Below are positions 43,572 through 52,014 of a DNA stretch of 64,000 bases, piece after piece. Made by a program: the position numbers and the translations under genes. Positions within the stretch are counted from its first letter, which is position 1. Each line of letters begins with the position of its first letter. The stretch comes from Rhodobacterales bacterium. Its GTDB lineage: Bacteria; Pseudomonadota; Alphaproteobacteria; Rhodobacterales; Rhodobacteraceae. Below the pieces are notes generated by a model, which made no database searches, had not been told where the DNA came from, and saw only the letters and a program-made list of their open reading frames with translations. The stretch lies in the NCBI GenBank assembly GCA_021155205.1, contig JAJNPS010000009.1:1-64000 (forward strand), read 5' to 3'.

Positions 43572-44357
43572 ATGTCGCGCCCATCTGGTCGGCGGCCCGT
43601 CGTCGGGATCATCGGCAACAGCAATCTGCTGAACGGCCATTATCCCGTCCACGCGGGCGGCACGATGAATTCGATGGCAGTGGCCGAAGTCGCCGGCTGC
43701 ATGCCCTTGATCATCCCGTCGGATCCCCGCTTTGTCAGCGTTGCCGAACTTCTGGAACTTTGCGACGGGTTCGTGCTGACCGGCGGGCGTCCCAACGTCC
43801 ATCCGTCCGAATATGGCGAGGATGAAACCCCTGCCCACGGCGCGTTCGACCGTGGCCGCGACGCGATCACGCTGCCGCTGGTGCGGGCTTGCGTGGAACG
43901 CGGGCAGCCGTTCCTCGGGATTTGCCGCGGCTTCCAGGAGGTGAACGTGGCGCTGGGTGGGACGCTTTTCTGCGAGATTCGCGACCTGCCGGGCCGGATG
44001 AACCACCGCATGCCGCCCGATGGCACGCTGGACGAACAGTTCGCCCTGCGCCACATCGTCAAGTTCACCAAAGGCGGGCCGTTCCATCGGCTGATGGGCG
44101 CGCAAGAGGTGATGACCAACACGCTGCACGGGCAGGGGATCAACCAGCCGGGGCGCGATGTTGTCGTTGACGGGACTGCGCCCGATGGCACGCCCGAGGC
44201 GATCTATGTCAGGGATGCGCCGGGCTTTACGCTGTCTGTGCAGTGGCACCCGGAATGGAACGCGGTATCCGACCCGGTGTCGCGTCCCCTGTTTGCCGCG
44301 TTCGGCGCGGCTGCGGCGGCATGGGCTGGCCGGGACGTATTGAAGAAATCGGCCTGA
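43572..44357 (+). CDS. Gamma-glutamyl-gamma-aminobutyrate hydrolase family (class I GATase-like, PuuD type)
   Basis: A 261-residue cytoplasmic hydrolase. The nucleophile cysteine is in PFLGICRGFQEVNVALGG and the catalytic histidine in LSVQWHPEWNA, as in PuuD, which cleaves gamma-glutamyl-GABA in putrescine breakdown. GNSNLLNGHYPVHAGG near the N-terminus is family-like. No other puu genes are nearby, so the natural gamma-glutamyl substrate is unknown. The start at 43572 gives the expected N-terminus. It converges with tetR, seven bases apart. Confidence 0.87.
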   Translation: MSRPSGRRPVVGIIGNSNLLNGHYPVHAGGTMNSMAVAEVAGCMPLIIPSDPRFVSVAELLELCDGFVLTGGRPNVHPSEYGEDETPAHGAFDRGRDAITLPLVRACVERGQPFLGICRGFQEVNVALGGTLFCEIRDLPGRMNHRMPPDGTLDEQFALRHIVKFTKGGPFHRLMGAQEVMTNTLHGQGINQPGRDVVVDGTAPDGTPEAIYVRDAPGFTLSVQWHPEWNAVSDPVSRPLFAAFGAAAAAWAGRDVLKKSA

Positions 44358-44363
44358 GCGTCA

Positions 44364-44948
44364 TCAAACCTCCAGCCCGCGGAACATCAGCGACAGGGTG
44401 TCATGCGCCGTGGTGCGCCGGGTCTCGTCCTCCGACGCCCAGAATGCCAGGTTGATCGTGGCGCCGTTGATCAGGTGGGCCAGCGCGACCGGATCGGCAG
44501 GGCGCAGCCGCCCGTCCGCGATCAGGTCCGAGAGCGAGCCGATGACCTCCGCAAGCCCTGAATCCAGCAGGATCTCGTAGGCCCGCGCGCCCAGAACGGC
44601 AGGGGCATCCTGAAAAAGGATGCGGCGCAGATCACGGCCGAGGACGGCATCGAGATAGGTGTGAAAGCAGGCCTGAAACGCGGACCAGGGGTCTGGCGTG
44701 GCGTCCCAGATGAGGTCGATCTCGGCCCCGATCTCGGCGTCGATCCGGCGCAGGACCGCCTCGAGCAAGCCCGCCTTGTTGGTAAAGTGGTGATGCAGCG
44801 CGCCGCGCGTGACACCCGCCTCGGCGGCGACGGCATCCAGCGATACGGCGGCAAATCCATCGCTTGCAAAGGCGTGGCGGGCGACGGCGATCAGCCGGTC
44901 GGTAGTGTCCTGCGCCATTTCGGCGCGGCTCTTGGCGGCGATTGACAT
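44364..44948 (-). CDS. TetR/AcrR-family repressor, divergent from a MATE pump
   Basis: A 194-residue repressor. The helix-turn-helix is AVSLDAVAAEAGVTRGALHHHFTNKAGLLEAVL, the TetR hallmark. The rest is a helical ligand domain ending FWASEDETRRTTAHDTLSLM, resembling efflux-pump regulators of the AcrR/TtgR type. Its ATG lies within one of two perfect palindromes in the 62-base gap to the MATE gene, so it probably represses both itself and the pump and is released by a transported compound (inference). Confidence 0.92.
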   Translation of the reverse strand: MSIAAKSRAEMAQDTTDRLIAVARHAFASDGFAAVSLDAVAAEAGVTRGALHHHFTNKAGLLEAVLRRIDAEIGAEIDLIWDATPDPWSAFQACFHTYLDAVLGRDLRRILFQDAPAVLGARAYEILLDSGLAEVIGSLSDLIADGRLRPADPVALAHLINGATINLAFWASEDETRRTTAHDTLSLMFRGLEV

Positions 44949-44991
44949 ACGGAGCGTATGTTCCTATGAGTTCACATACGCATCGTATGTG
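44945..44991. promoter_or_regulatory. Twin palindromic operators of the TetR regulator
   Basis: ACATACG-GAG-CGTATGT (44945-44961) and CACATACG-CAT-CGTATGTG (44973-44991) share the same half-site and three-base spacer. Their centres are 29 bases apart. They fill most of the tetR-MATE intergenic gap, and the first covers the tetR start codon. This is a strong candidate for TetR-family autoregulation. Confidence 0.85.
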
Positions 44992-45010
44992 AAATGCCGG
45001 GGGTGTCAAG

Positions 45011-46324
45011 ATGAACTGGGCGGCGATCAGGGCGGAGGTGCCGGGGATTGTCGGGCTGGCCGTGCCGATCGTGATCGGCCTCGGTGCCTCGACGCTGCTG
45101 GGGGTGACGGATTCGATCATGCTGGCGCCGCTGGGACCGATCCCGCTGGCCGCTGTCGGGCTGACCATGGCGGTGGCGATCATCCTTTATGCCGCGATCT
45201 ATGGGATGTTGCAGACGATCTCGGTCCGCATCGGCGCGGCGTTCGGGGCGGGTGATGCGCGTCGCATTCCCCTGATCCTGCGCAACGGGCTGGCGCTGGG
45301 CGCGCTGGTCGGTGTGGCTGGCGCGGCGGCGATGGGGCTGGTGTGGTTTGCGCTGCCCCATGCCGACCAGCCGCCCGAGGTGCTGGCGGTGATGGGCGGC
45401 TATTGGGCCTCGATCTGCGTGCTGATGATCCCGTTTTCGGTGCTGCTGGTGTTCAAGGCGGCGTTCGAGGCGGTCGGGCGGCCCTGGCTCGGGACCGGCC
45501 TTGCCTTTGTCGGCGTGATCGTGAACGTGCCCCTGAACTATGCGCTGATCTGGGGGATCGGTCCCTTGCCGATGCTGGGCCTGACCGGGGCGGGGATCGC
45601 CTCGCTGGTGGCCGAAAGCACCGCGCTGGCGACAGCATGGGTGCTGTGGGTGCGGTTGCGGTCGTTGCGCCGGTTGCGGCTGCGTCGGCCGATCCTGGCG
45701 GCCGAGATGGCCTCGGTCGCGCGCGAGGGCGCGCCCTTGGGGCTGCTTTATGTGGCGGAAACCGGGGCGATGGCGATGGCGACGGTGCTGATCGGCACCT
45801 TTGGCACGCTGGCGCTGGCCGCCAACCAGGTGGCGCTGTCGGTCGGCAGCCTTTTGTACATGGTGCCCCTTGGCATTGCGGGGGCGGTGTCGATCCGCAT
45901 CGCGCAGGGCACCGGATCGGGGGGAAACCTGCGGGCGGTGGCCTTTGCCGGCCTGGGGCTGGCGGTGGCCTGGCTCAGCCTGTCGGCGCTGCTTTTGGGG
46001 TTTGGCGGCAGACTGCTGGCGGGGGCGATCACCGGGGACAAGGCCGTGGTGGCGCTGGCGGCAAGCTATATGGTGGTGTTTGCGCTGATGCAGGTCGCCG
46101 ACGGCGTGCAGTCCACGATGCTGGGTGCGCTGCGGGGCATGTCGGATACCGGCTATCCCGCGCAGGTGTCGATGCTGGCCTATTGGGGGATCGCGCTGCC
46201 GCTTGGCTGGGTGTTGTCGGGATGGCTGGGGCCACAGGGCATCTGGGCGGGCTTTCTCGTGGCGCTGTTGCTGGCGGGGGCGGCGCTGGTGCGGCGGTTC
46301 TGGCAGCGCACGTCGGGCCGATGA
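45011..46324 (+). CDS. MATE-family efflux transporter
   Basis: A 437-residue inner-membrane protein with 12 hydrophobic segments in two related halves. EVPGIVGLAVPIVIGLGAST and LGVTDSIMLAPLGPIPLAAVG match the first MATE half (DinF/NorM group), and EGAPLGLLYVAETGAMAMATV starts the second. It exports drugs or toxic metabolites using a Na+ or H+ gradient. It is divergent from a TetR repressor with two operator palindromes upstream, so it is likely inducible. Confidence 0.92.
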   Translation: MNWAAIRAEVPGIVGLAVPIVIGLGASTLLGVTDSIMLAPLGPIPLAAVGLTMAVAIILYAAIYGMLQTISVRIGAAFGAGDARRIPLILRNGLALGALVGVAGAAAMGLVWFALPHADQPPEVLAVMGGYWASICVLMIPFSVLLVFKAAFEAVGRPWLGTGLAFVGVIVNVPLNYALIWGIGPLPMLGLTGAGIASLVAESTALATAWVLWVRLRSLRRLRLRRPILAAEMASVAREGAPLGLLYVAETGAMAMATVLIGTFGTLALAANQVALSVGSLLYMVPLGIAGAVSIRIAQGTGSGGNLRAVAFAGLGLAVAWLSLSALLLGFGGRLLAGAITGDKAVVALAASYMVVFALMQVADGVQSTMLGALRGMSDTGYPAQVSMLAYWGIALPLGWVLSGWLGPQGIWAGFLVALLLAGAALVRRFWQRTSGR

Positions 46325-46380
46325 CGGCTTGAGCCTTTGAGCGGTCTTGCTATGGTCGGCGCAATCAGGAGGGACTTCGC

Positions 46381-47067
46381 ATGAAACGGTCACGCATCAA
46401 CGACATCATGGCGGCGGCGGATGACATGATCCGCCAGTACGGGTTCGTGCTGCCGCCCTTTGCCTACTGGTCGCCGGATCAGTTCAAGGGCCGTAGGGAT
46501 GCCCGCCGGATCATCGACAGCCGCATGGGCTGGGACATCACCGATTACGGGCAGGGCAGGTTCGACGATCTGGGACTGTTCCTGTTCACCCTGCGCAACG
46601 GGCAACTGGCCGACCTGCAGCGCGGAGGCGGCATGTGCTACGCCGAAAAGCTGCTGATTTCGCGTCAGGACCAGCTGTCGCCGATGCATACCCATGTGAT
46701 CAAGGCCGAGGATATCATCAACCGCGGTGGTGCCACGCTGGTGATCGAACTGTGTGGGTCCGACGACAAGGGTAACTACGCGCCCGACCGCGGCGGGATG
46801 GTGCGCTGCGACGGCATCGAACGGCGCTATGGGCCCGGCGAAAAGCTGCGGCTGGCCCCGGGGGAGTCGGTGACGCTGATGCCGGGCGACTGGCACGCCT
46901 TCTGGGGCGAGGGTGGCGATGTGCTGATCGGCGAGGTCTCGACTGTCAACGACGATGTGACCGACAACATTTTCCGCGAGCCGATCGGGCGCTTTGCCGA
47001 GATCGAGGAGGATGTGGCGCCGAAGCACCTTCTGGTCAGCGACTATGACAGGTGGCTGGCAGCCTGA
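46381..47067 (+). CDS. D-lyxose/D-mannose isomerase family cupin protein
   Basis: A 228-residue cupin enzyme. Metal ligands are expected in QLSPMHTHVIKAEDIINRGG (two His and Glu) and in MPGDWHAFWGEGGDVLIGEV (His), the pattern of D-lyxose ketol-isomerases. It would interconvert D-lyxose with D-xylulose or D-mannose with D-fructose. It starts 56 bases after the MATE gene but no transporter or kinase for such sugars is adjacent. It converges with the L,D-transpeptidase gene. Confidence 0.83.
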   Translation: MKRSRINDIMAAADDMIRQYGFVLPPFAYWSPDQFKGRRDARRIIDSRMGWDITDYGQGRFDDLGLFLFTLRNGQLADLQRGGGMCYAEKLLISRQDQLSPMHTHVIKAEDIINRGGATLVIELCGSDDKGNYAPDRGGMVRCDGIERRYGPGEKLRLAPGESVTLMPGDWHAFWGEGGDVLIGEVSTVNDDVTDNIFREPIGRFAEIEEDVAPKHLLVSDYDRWLAA

Positions 47068-47085
47068 TCGTTTGCCTGTGGCACT

Positions 47086-47982
47086 TCAAGGCGTCGTGGC
47101 GGGCGGACAGACGCCGTTGACGAGCGGCACCTTGCAGGTTGCCGCGGTCGCCGCCGGTGGCGGGGGTGCTGCGACGAGTTCGGGGTCAAGCGCCGGCGGT
47201 GGCGGCAGGGCCGGCATTGCAGGCTCGGCCGAAACCTTGATCGGCGCCGGCTCGGCCTTTTTCTTGTCCGGCTGATGTGGCGGCAGGGTCAGGCCCTTCG
47301 GCATTTTTCCGTCCCGTGTCAGAACGATGACTTTGGTGCCAAGCGGTACCCGGTTGTAAAGGTCGATGACATCCTGGTGGATCATCCGGATGCACCCAGA
47401 CGAGGCATTCTTGCCGATGGTGAACCATTCCGGCGTGCCGTGGATGCGGTAGCCGTAGTCGACGCCGTTGGTGGTCAGATACAGCGCCCGCGCGCCAAGC
47501 GGGTTCTGCGGGCTGCCGGGCTGGCCCTTGGCCCATTTCGCGAGTTCCGGCTTGCGTGCGATCATCTCGGCCGGCGGGGTCCAGGTCGGATAGGGTTTGC
47601 GGTCGCTCACGATCGCCTCGCCCGACCATTCGAATCCGGCGCGGCCGACGCCGATGCCATAGCGGATGGCTTTATTTTTGCCAGTAACAAGATAGAGGAA
47701 TTTCGTCTGCGTGTTGATGATGATCGTGCCTGTCGGCTGGTCGGTCACATAGGCGACCGTTTGGCGCTGAAACTCCACCGGGACTTTTTCGACCGGAACC
47801 GCCGGGAGCAGGAAATTGCCGTCCTGCACCGCGCCATAGACGCCGGTTGCAACCTGGCCCACGGGCGGTGCTGCGGTGCCGACCGATACCTGCGTCGGGT
47901 CGGTCACACATCCGGCCAATGCCAGAAGGCAGGTCAGCAGGACCGGCAAGGCTTTGATGCGCGCGGTCCCCGAAAATGTCAT
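47086..47982 (-). CDS. L,D-transpeptidase lipoprotein (YkuD/ErfK type)
   Basis: A 298-residue envelope protein. The N-terminus LPVLLTCLLALAGCVTD is a lipobox signal peptide with Cys for lipid attachment. The YkuD domain has the catalytic block YGYRIHGTPEW followed by NASSGCIRMIHQDVIDLYNR, with the active-site cysteine present. Such enzymes form 3-3 crosslinks or attach proteins to peptidoglycan. The C-terminal 70 residues are Pro/Ala-rich with two extra cysteines. The start at 47982 is chosen for the signal peptide. Confidence 0.92.
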   Translation of the reverse strand: MTFSGTARIKALPVLLTCLLALAGCVTDPTQVSVGTAAPPVGQVATGVYGAVQDGNFLLPAVPVEKVPVEFQRQTVAYVTDQPTGTIIINTQTKFLYLVTGKNKAIRYGIGVGRAGFEWSGEAIVSDRKPYPTWTPPAEMIARKPELAKWAKGQPGSPQNPLGARALYLTTNGVDYGYRIHGTPEWFTIGKNASSGCIRMIHQDVIDLYNRVPLGTKVIVLTRDGKMPKGLTLPPHQPDKKKAEPAPIKVSAEPAMPALPPPPALDPELVAAPPPPAATAATCKVPLVNGVCPPATTP

Positions 47983-48077
47983 CGTCGGATTGTCCTGTCT
48001 GGCTGGAATATCAATGGCACGGGTGCAGACGCGCTGCTGGGTGAACCCTAACCGAGCCAACTTTTGCCGTCAAAGGG

Positions 48078-48917
48078 TTACAACGTGGTTCGAAGCTGCC
48101 AGAGTTCGGGAAAGAGCGTGACTTCCAGCATGCGACGCAAATAGGCAACACCCGACGTGCCGCCGGTGCCGCGCTTGAAGCCGATGACCCGCTCCACCGT
48201 GGTGACGTGGTTGAACCGCCAGCGGCGGAAGTAATCCTCGAAATCAACCAGTTTCTCGGCCATCTCATAGGCCTGCCAATGGGTTACGGGGTCGCGGTAG
48301 ACGATTTCCCAGGCGGCGCGCACCCCGTCATCGGCAACCCAGGCCTGGCGCAGGTCGCGCGTCAGCACATCCTGCGGCACGGGCAGGCCGGTGCGTGCCA
48401 GATGGCGCAGCGCCTCGTCATAGAGAGAGGGTCGGGCAAGTTCCGCCTCCAGCAGGGCGGTCAGGTCGGGGCGGTGGGCATGGGGTTGCAGCATCGCCAG
48501 GTTGCGATTTCCGACGGCATATTCGATCAGCCGGTACTGCCAGGACTGGAACCCCGACGACTGGCCAAGGGCATCGCGGAAATGCGTGTAATCCGATGGC
48601 GTCATTGTGCGCAATACGTCCCAGGCGTTGTTCAACTGCTCGAAAATGCGCGAAATGCGGGCCAGCATCTTGAACGCCTCGGGCGCGCGGTTGTCGGCGA
48701 TGGCGCGGCGCGCAGCGTCAAGTTCATGCAGCGCCAGACGCATCCACAGTTCCGAGGTCTGGTGCTGGATGATGAACAGCATCTCGTCATGCGCAGAGGT
48801 CAGCATGGCTTGCGCGCCGAGGATCTGGTCGATGCGCAGATAGTCGCCATAGGACATTCGCCCGTCAAACGCGGTCGTCGCACCATCGTCGGCGGGGTTG
48901 AAGGGGCAGGTGGTCAT
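48078..48917 (-). CDS. kynA: Tryptophan 2,3-dioxygenase
   Basis: Haem enzyme of 279 residues that opens the indole ring of tryptophan to N-formylkynurenine. Typical blocks are MSYGDYLRIDQILGAQAMLT, SAHDEMLFIIQHQTSELWMR and a C-terminal FNHVTTVERVIGFKRGTGGT, with the haem histidine in that last segment. It follows kynU by 25 bases on the same strand, so the order of transcription is kynU-kynA. A kynurenine formamidase (kynB) is not in the window. Confidence 0.95.
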   Translation of the reverse strand: MTTCPFNPADDGATTAFDGRMSYGDYLRIDQILGAQAMLTSAHDEMLFIIQHQTSELWMRLALHELDAARRAIADNRAPEAFKMLARISRIFEQLNNAWDVLRTMTPSDYTHFRDALGQSSGFQSWQYRLIEYAVGNRNLAMLQPHAHRPDLTALLEAELARPSLYDEALRHLARTGLPVPQDVLTRDLRQAWVADDGVRAAWEIVYRDPVTHWQAYEMAEKLVDFEDYFRRWRFNHVTTVERVIGFKRGTGGTSGVAYLRRMLEVTLFPELWQLRTTL

Positions 48918-48942
48918 CGCAAGCGCCTTCCTTTGGGGGCGG

Positions 48943-50139
48943 TCAGGTGACTTTGGCGCGATGGTGGAATTCGGGCCGGTCCCAAGCGCCGCTGGCCATG
49001 ATCCGCGCCAGTACGTCCACCGCGCGGGCAATATCGTCTTGGTCGATATACAGCGGCGTGATGCCAAAGCGCAGGATGTCGGGGCTGCGGAAATCGCCGA
49101 TCACGCCTTCGGCGATCAGCGCCTGCATGATCGCATAGCCCTGCGGATGGCGAAAGCTGACCTGGCTGCCGCGCAACGGGTGCGGGCGCGGCGTGGCCAG
49201 CGTCAGGCCCGGGATGCGCTCCTCCACGCCCGCAATGAACTGGTCCTGCAGGCTGAGCGACCGTGCGCGCAGGTCGTCCAGGTCAACCTGGTCCCAGACA
49301 TCCAGCGCCGCCTCGAGGGCTGCCATCTGCAGGACCGGCGGGGTGCCGACGCGCATCCGTTCGATTCCTGCGCCGGGGCGATAGGTCAGATCAAAGGCAA
49401 AGGGGGCCTCGTGCCCCAGCCAGCCGGACAGGGCGGGGCGGGCGGCTTCTGCATGGCGCGGCGCGACATAGATGAAGGCCGGGCCGCCGGGGCCGGAATT
49501 GAGGTATTTGTAGGTGCAGCCGACCGCAAAATCGACGCCTGCGCCGGTGACGTCCACCGCAAACGCCCCCGCCGAATGGGCCAGATCCCAGACCGTCAGT
49601 GTCCCCATCTCCCGCGCCCGTGCCGTGATGGCGGCCATGTCGTGGCGACGCCCGGTGCGATAGTCGACCTCGGTGATCAGGGTCACGGCAACGCTGTCGT
49701 CGATGGCCGACAGCACGTCTTCGGGGGCGACGGTTTTCAGCCGGTATCCCGCGCCCAGCGTGCGGCACAAGCCTTCGGCCATGTAAAGATCGCTTGGAAA
49801 GTTGCCGGTATCGGACAGGATCACGCGGCGTGCGGGGTTCATTTCCAGCGCCGAGGCGAGGGCCTGATAGACCTTGATCGACAGCGTGTCGCCCATCACG
49901 ACGGTGCCGGGCACAGCGTCGATCAGCCGCCCGATCCGGTCGCCCAAGCGCGCGGGCTGGTCCATCCAGCCGGCCTTGTTCCAGCCGCGGATCAAAAGCC
50001 GGCCCCATTCGTCGGTCACGCAGGACGCGACCCGCGCCGCGGCGCTGCGCGGCAACGGCCCCAGCGAGTTGCCGTCCAGATAGGTGATCCCGTCCGGCAG
50101 GTCGAACAGGGCGCGGGTGGCGGCAAAATCGGTGGTCAT
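48943..50139 (-). CDS. kynU: Kynureninase
   Basis: PLP enzyme of 398 residues that splits kynurenine to anthranilate and alanine. The N-terminal YLDGNSLGPLPR, the VWDLAHSAGAFAVDV aspartate and the lysine in VGCTYKYLNSGPGGPAFIYV are all present. The ATG at 50139 overlaps the stop of an 18-codon ORF (ATGA). A 16-bp perfect palindrome lies 71 bases upstream. With kynA it converts tryptophan to anthranilate, given a formamidase elsewhere. Confidence 0.95.
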   Translation of the reverse strand: MTTDFAATRALFDLPDGITYLDGNSLGPLPRSAAARVASCVTDEWGRLLIRGWNKAGWMDQPARLGDRIGRLIDAVPGTVVMGDTLSIKVYQALASALEMNPARRVILSDTGNFPSDLYMAEGLCRTLGAGYRLKTVAPEDVLSAIDDSVAVTLITEVDYRTGRRHDMAAITARAREMGTLTVWDLAHSAGAFAVDVTGAGVDFAVGCTYKYLNSGPGGPAFIYVAPRHAEAARPALSGWLGHEAPFAFDLTYRPGAGIERMRVGTPPVLQMAALEAALDVWDQVDLDDLRARSLSLQDQFIAGVEERIPGLTLATPRPHPLRGSQVSFRHPQGYAIMQALIAEGVIGDFRSPDILRFGITPLYIDQDDIARAVDVLARIMASGAWDRPEFHHRAKVT

Positions 50140-50192
50140 TCGGCGGTGTCCCCGGTGCCGCAGGCGCAGCTGGTGGCGTTCTCGTCGTTCAT
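50136..50192 (-). CDS. 18-residue leader-like ORF overlapping kynU start
   Basis: ATG 50192 opens MNDENATSCACGTGDTAE and stops in the kynU start (ATGA). It contains a Cys-Ala-Cys but no tryptophan, so a classical Trp attenuator is not supported. It may couple translation to kynU, or be chance. No strong ribosome site is seen. Confidence 0.25.
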   Translation of the reverse strand: MNDENATSCACGTGDTAE

Positions 50193-50209
50193 GCGGCACC
50201 GGGGCAGAA

Positions 50210-50225
50210 ATTTCAAGCTTGAAAT
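50210..50225. promoter_or_regulatory. 16-bp perfect palindrome upstream of kynU
   Basis: ATTTCAAGCTTGAAAT is identical on both strands. It lies in the 237-base gap between divergent kynU and pntA, in an otherwise GC-rich region. It is a likely binding site for a dimeric regulator of the kynurenine genes; which family is not determined. The rest of the gap shows only the pntA ribosome site (GGGGGA). Confidence 0.55.
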
Positions 50226-50429
50226 GAAATCTGGCGCGGCGTCGCGGCCAAATGGCGCCTGACGGCCCGGGGAAAGCGGCAGGTGAGCGCCGCGGATCAA
50301 CAGGGCGGCGCGACGATCCTTTTCCGCTTGTTTCCCTTGCAGGGGCGGCGCGAAAATGCTGATTGAAAGAAAGTTTCGCGGTGAGATGTCGCGGGGCCAT
50401 CGGGATCGGTCAAGTTTGGGGGACATGGC

Positions 50430-52004
50430 GTGAAGATCGGGGCACTGACAGAGATTTTCCCGGGCGAGAACCGGGTCGCGATGACGCCCGACAGCGCGGC
50501 GCAACTGGCCAAGCTGGGGCATGCCTGTGCGATCGAGGCCGGGGCAGGCGCGAAGGCGGGGTTTTCCGATGCGGCCTATGCGGCGGCAGGGGTCGAGGTG
50601 CTGGCAACTGCCCGGGCCGTGGTTGCGGCCTCTGACGTCATCGTCAAGGTGCGCGGTCCCGAGGCGGCGGAACTGAAGGCGTTGAAAAAGGGCCAGACGC
50701 TGATCAGCTTTTTCTGGCCTGCGCAGAATCCGGACCTTTTGGCGGCGGCGGCGCAAAAGGGCGTCACCGTGATCGCCATGGACATGGTGCCCCGGATTTC
50801 CCGCGCGCAGAAGATGGATGCCCTGTCGTCGATGGCCAATATCGCAGGCTACCGCGCGGTGATCGAGGCGGGGTCGAACTTTGGCCGCTTTTTCACCGGC
50901 CAGGTGACGGCGGCAGGCAAGGTGCCGCCCGCCAAGGTGCTGATCGTCGGCGCAGGGGTCGCGGGGCTGGCTGCCATCGGCACCTCGACCAGTCTTGGCG
51001 CGATCACGCTGGCGTTCGACGTGCGCCCCGAAGTGGCCGAACAGATCGAGTCGATGGGCGCGAGTTTCGTCTATCTGGATTTTGCCGAAACCGCGCAGGA
51101 CGGCGCTGCGACCGGCGGCTATGCCGCACCTTCGTCCCCCGAGTTCCGCGAGGCGCAACTGAAGAAGTTCCGCGAACTGGCGCCGGACATGGACATCGTC
51201 ATCACCACCGCGCTGATCCCCGGCCGCCCGGCGCCAAAGCTGTGGACGGCGGACATGGTCTCGATGATGAAGCCGGGTTCGGTTATCGTGGACCTGGCCG
51301 CCGAGCGCGGCGGCAACTGCGACCTGACGGTGCCGGACCAGAAGATCGTGTCCGGCAATGGTGTGACCGTGGTGGGGTATACCGATTTTCCCAGCCGGAT
51401 GGCCGCCCAGGCGTCGACGCTTTATGCCAACAACATCCGCCACATGCTGACCGATCTTACACCAAAGAAGGATGGTGTGATCGTGCAGAACATGGACGAT
51501 GACGTGATCCGGGGGGCCACGGCGGCGCATGCAGGTGCCGTGACCTATCCCCCCCCGCCACCCAAGATCGCGGCCATCGCGGTGCAAAAGCCAAAGGAGA
51601 AGGCGCGCGACCTGACGCCCGAGGAACGCCGCGCCAACGAGGTGGCCGTGTTCAGGGCGCAGACCCGCAGCCAGGTCGGGCTTCTGGCGATCGGCGGCGG
51701 GCTGATGCTGCTGGCGGGGCTGTTCACGCCGGCCAGCTTCATATCGCATTTCATCGTCTTCGTGCTGGCGGTGTTCGTGGGGTTCCAGGTGATCTGGAAC
51801 GTCGCGCATTCCCTGCACACGCCGCTGATGGCCGTGACGAACGCAATATCGTCCATCATCATTCTGGGCGCGCTGATGCAGATCGGGTCTGGCAACGGGC
51901 TGATCGTCGTGCTGGCCGCCCTGTCGGTCTTCATGGCCGGGATCAACATCTTTGGTGGCTTCATGGTCACGCGGCGCATGCTTGCCATGTTCCAGAAATC
52001 GTAA
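50430..52004 (+). CDS. pntA: NAD(P) transhydrogenase alpha subunit
   Basis: A 524-residue subunit of the proton-translocating transhydrogenase that makes NADPH from NADH. The N-terminal domain is alanine-dehydrogenase-like: KIGALTEIFPGENRVAMTPD, and the NAD loop VLIVGAGVAGLAAIGTSTSL. The last ~110 residues hold about four membrane helices, so the alpha1 and alpha2 parts are fused in one gene, unlike bacteria that split them. GTG 50430 follows GGGGGA. pntB follows 10 bases later. Confidence 0.96.
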   Translation: MKIGALTEIFPGENRVAMTPDSAAQLAKLGHACAIEAGAGAKAGFSDAAYAAAGVEVLATARAVVAASDVIVKVRGPEAAELKALKKGQTLISFFWPAQNPDLLAAAAQKGVTVIAMDMVPRISRAQKMDALSSMANIAGYRAVIEAGSNFGRFFTGQVTAAGKVPPAKVLIVGAGVAGLAAIGTSTSLGAITLAFDVRPEVAEQIESMGASFVYLDFAETAQDGAATGGYAAPSSPEFREAQLKKFRELAPDMDIVITTALIPGRPAPKLWTADMVSMMKPGSVIVDLAAERGGNCDLTVPDQKIVSGNGVTVVGYTDFPSRMAAQASTLYANNIRHMLTDLTPKKDGVIVQNMDDDVIRGATAAHAGAVTYPPPPPKIAAIAVQKPKEKARDLTPEERRANEVAVFRAQTRSQVGLLAIGGGLMLLAGLFTPASFISHFIVFVLAVFVGFQVIWNVAHSLHTPLMAVTNAISSIIILGALMQIGSGNGLIVVLAALSVFMAGINIFGGFMVTRRMLAMFQKS

Positions 52005-52014
52005 GGGGCGCGTC

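Noticed and set aside
50136..50192. Tryptophan attenuator peptide before kynU
   Set aside because: The short ORF has no tryptophan codon and no terminator hairpin follows it.
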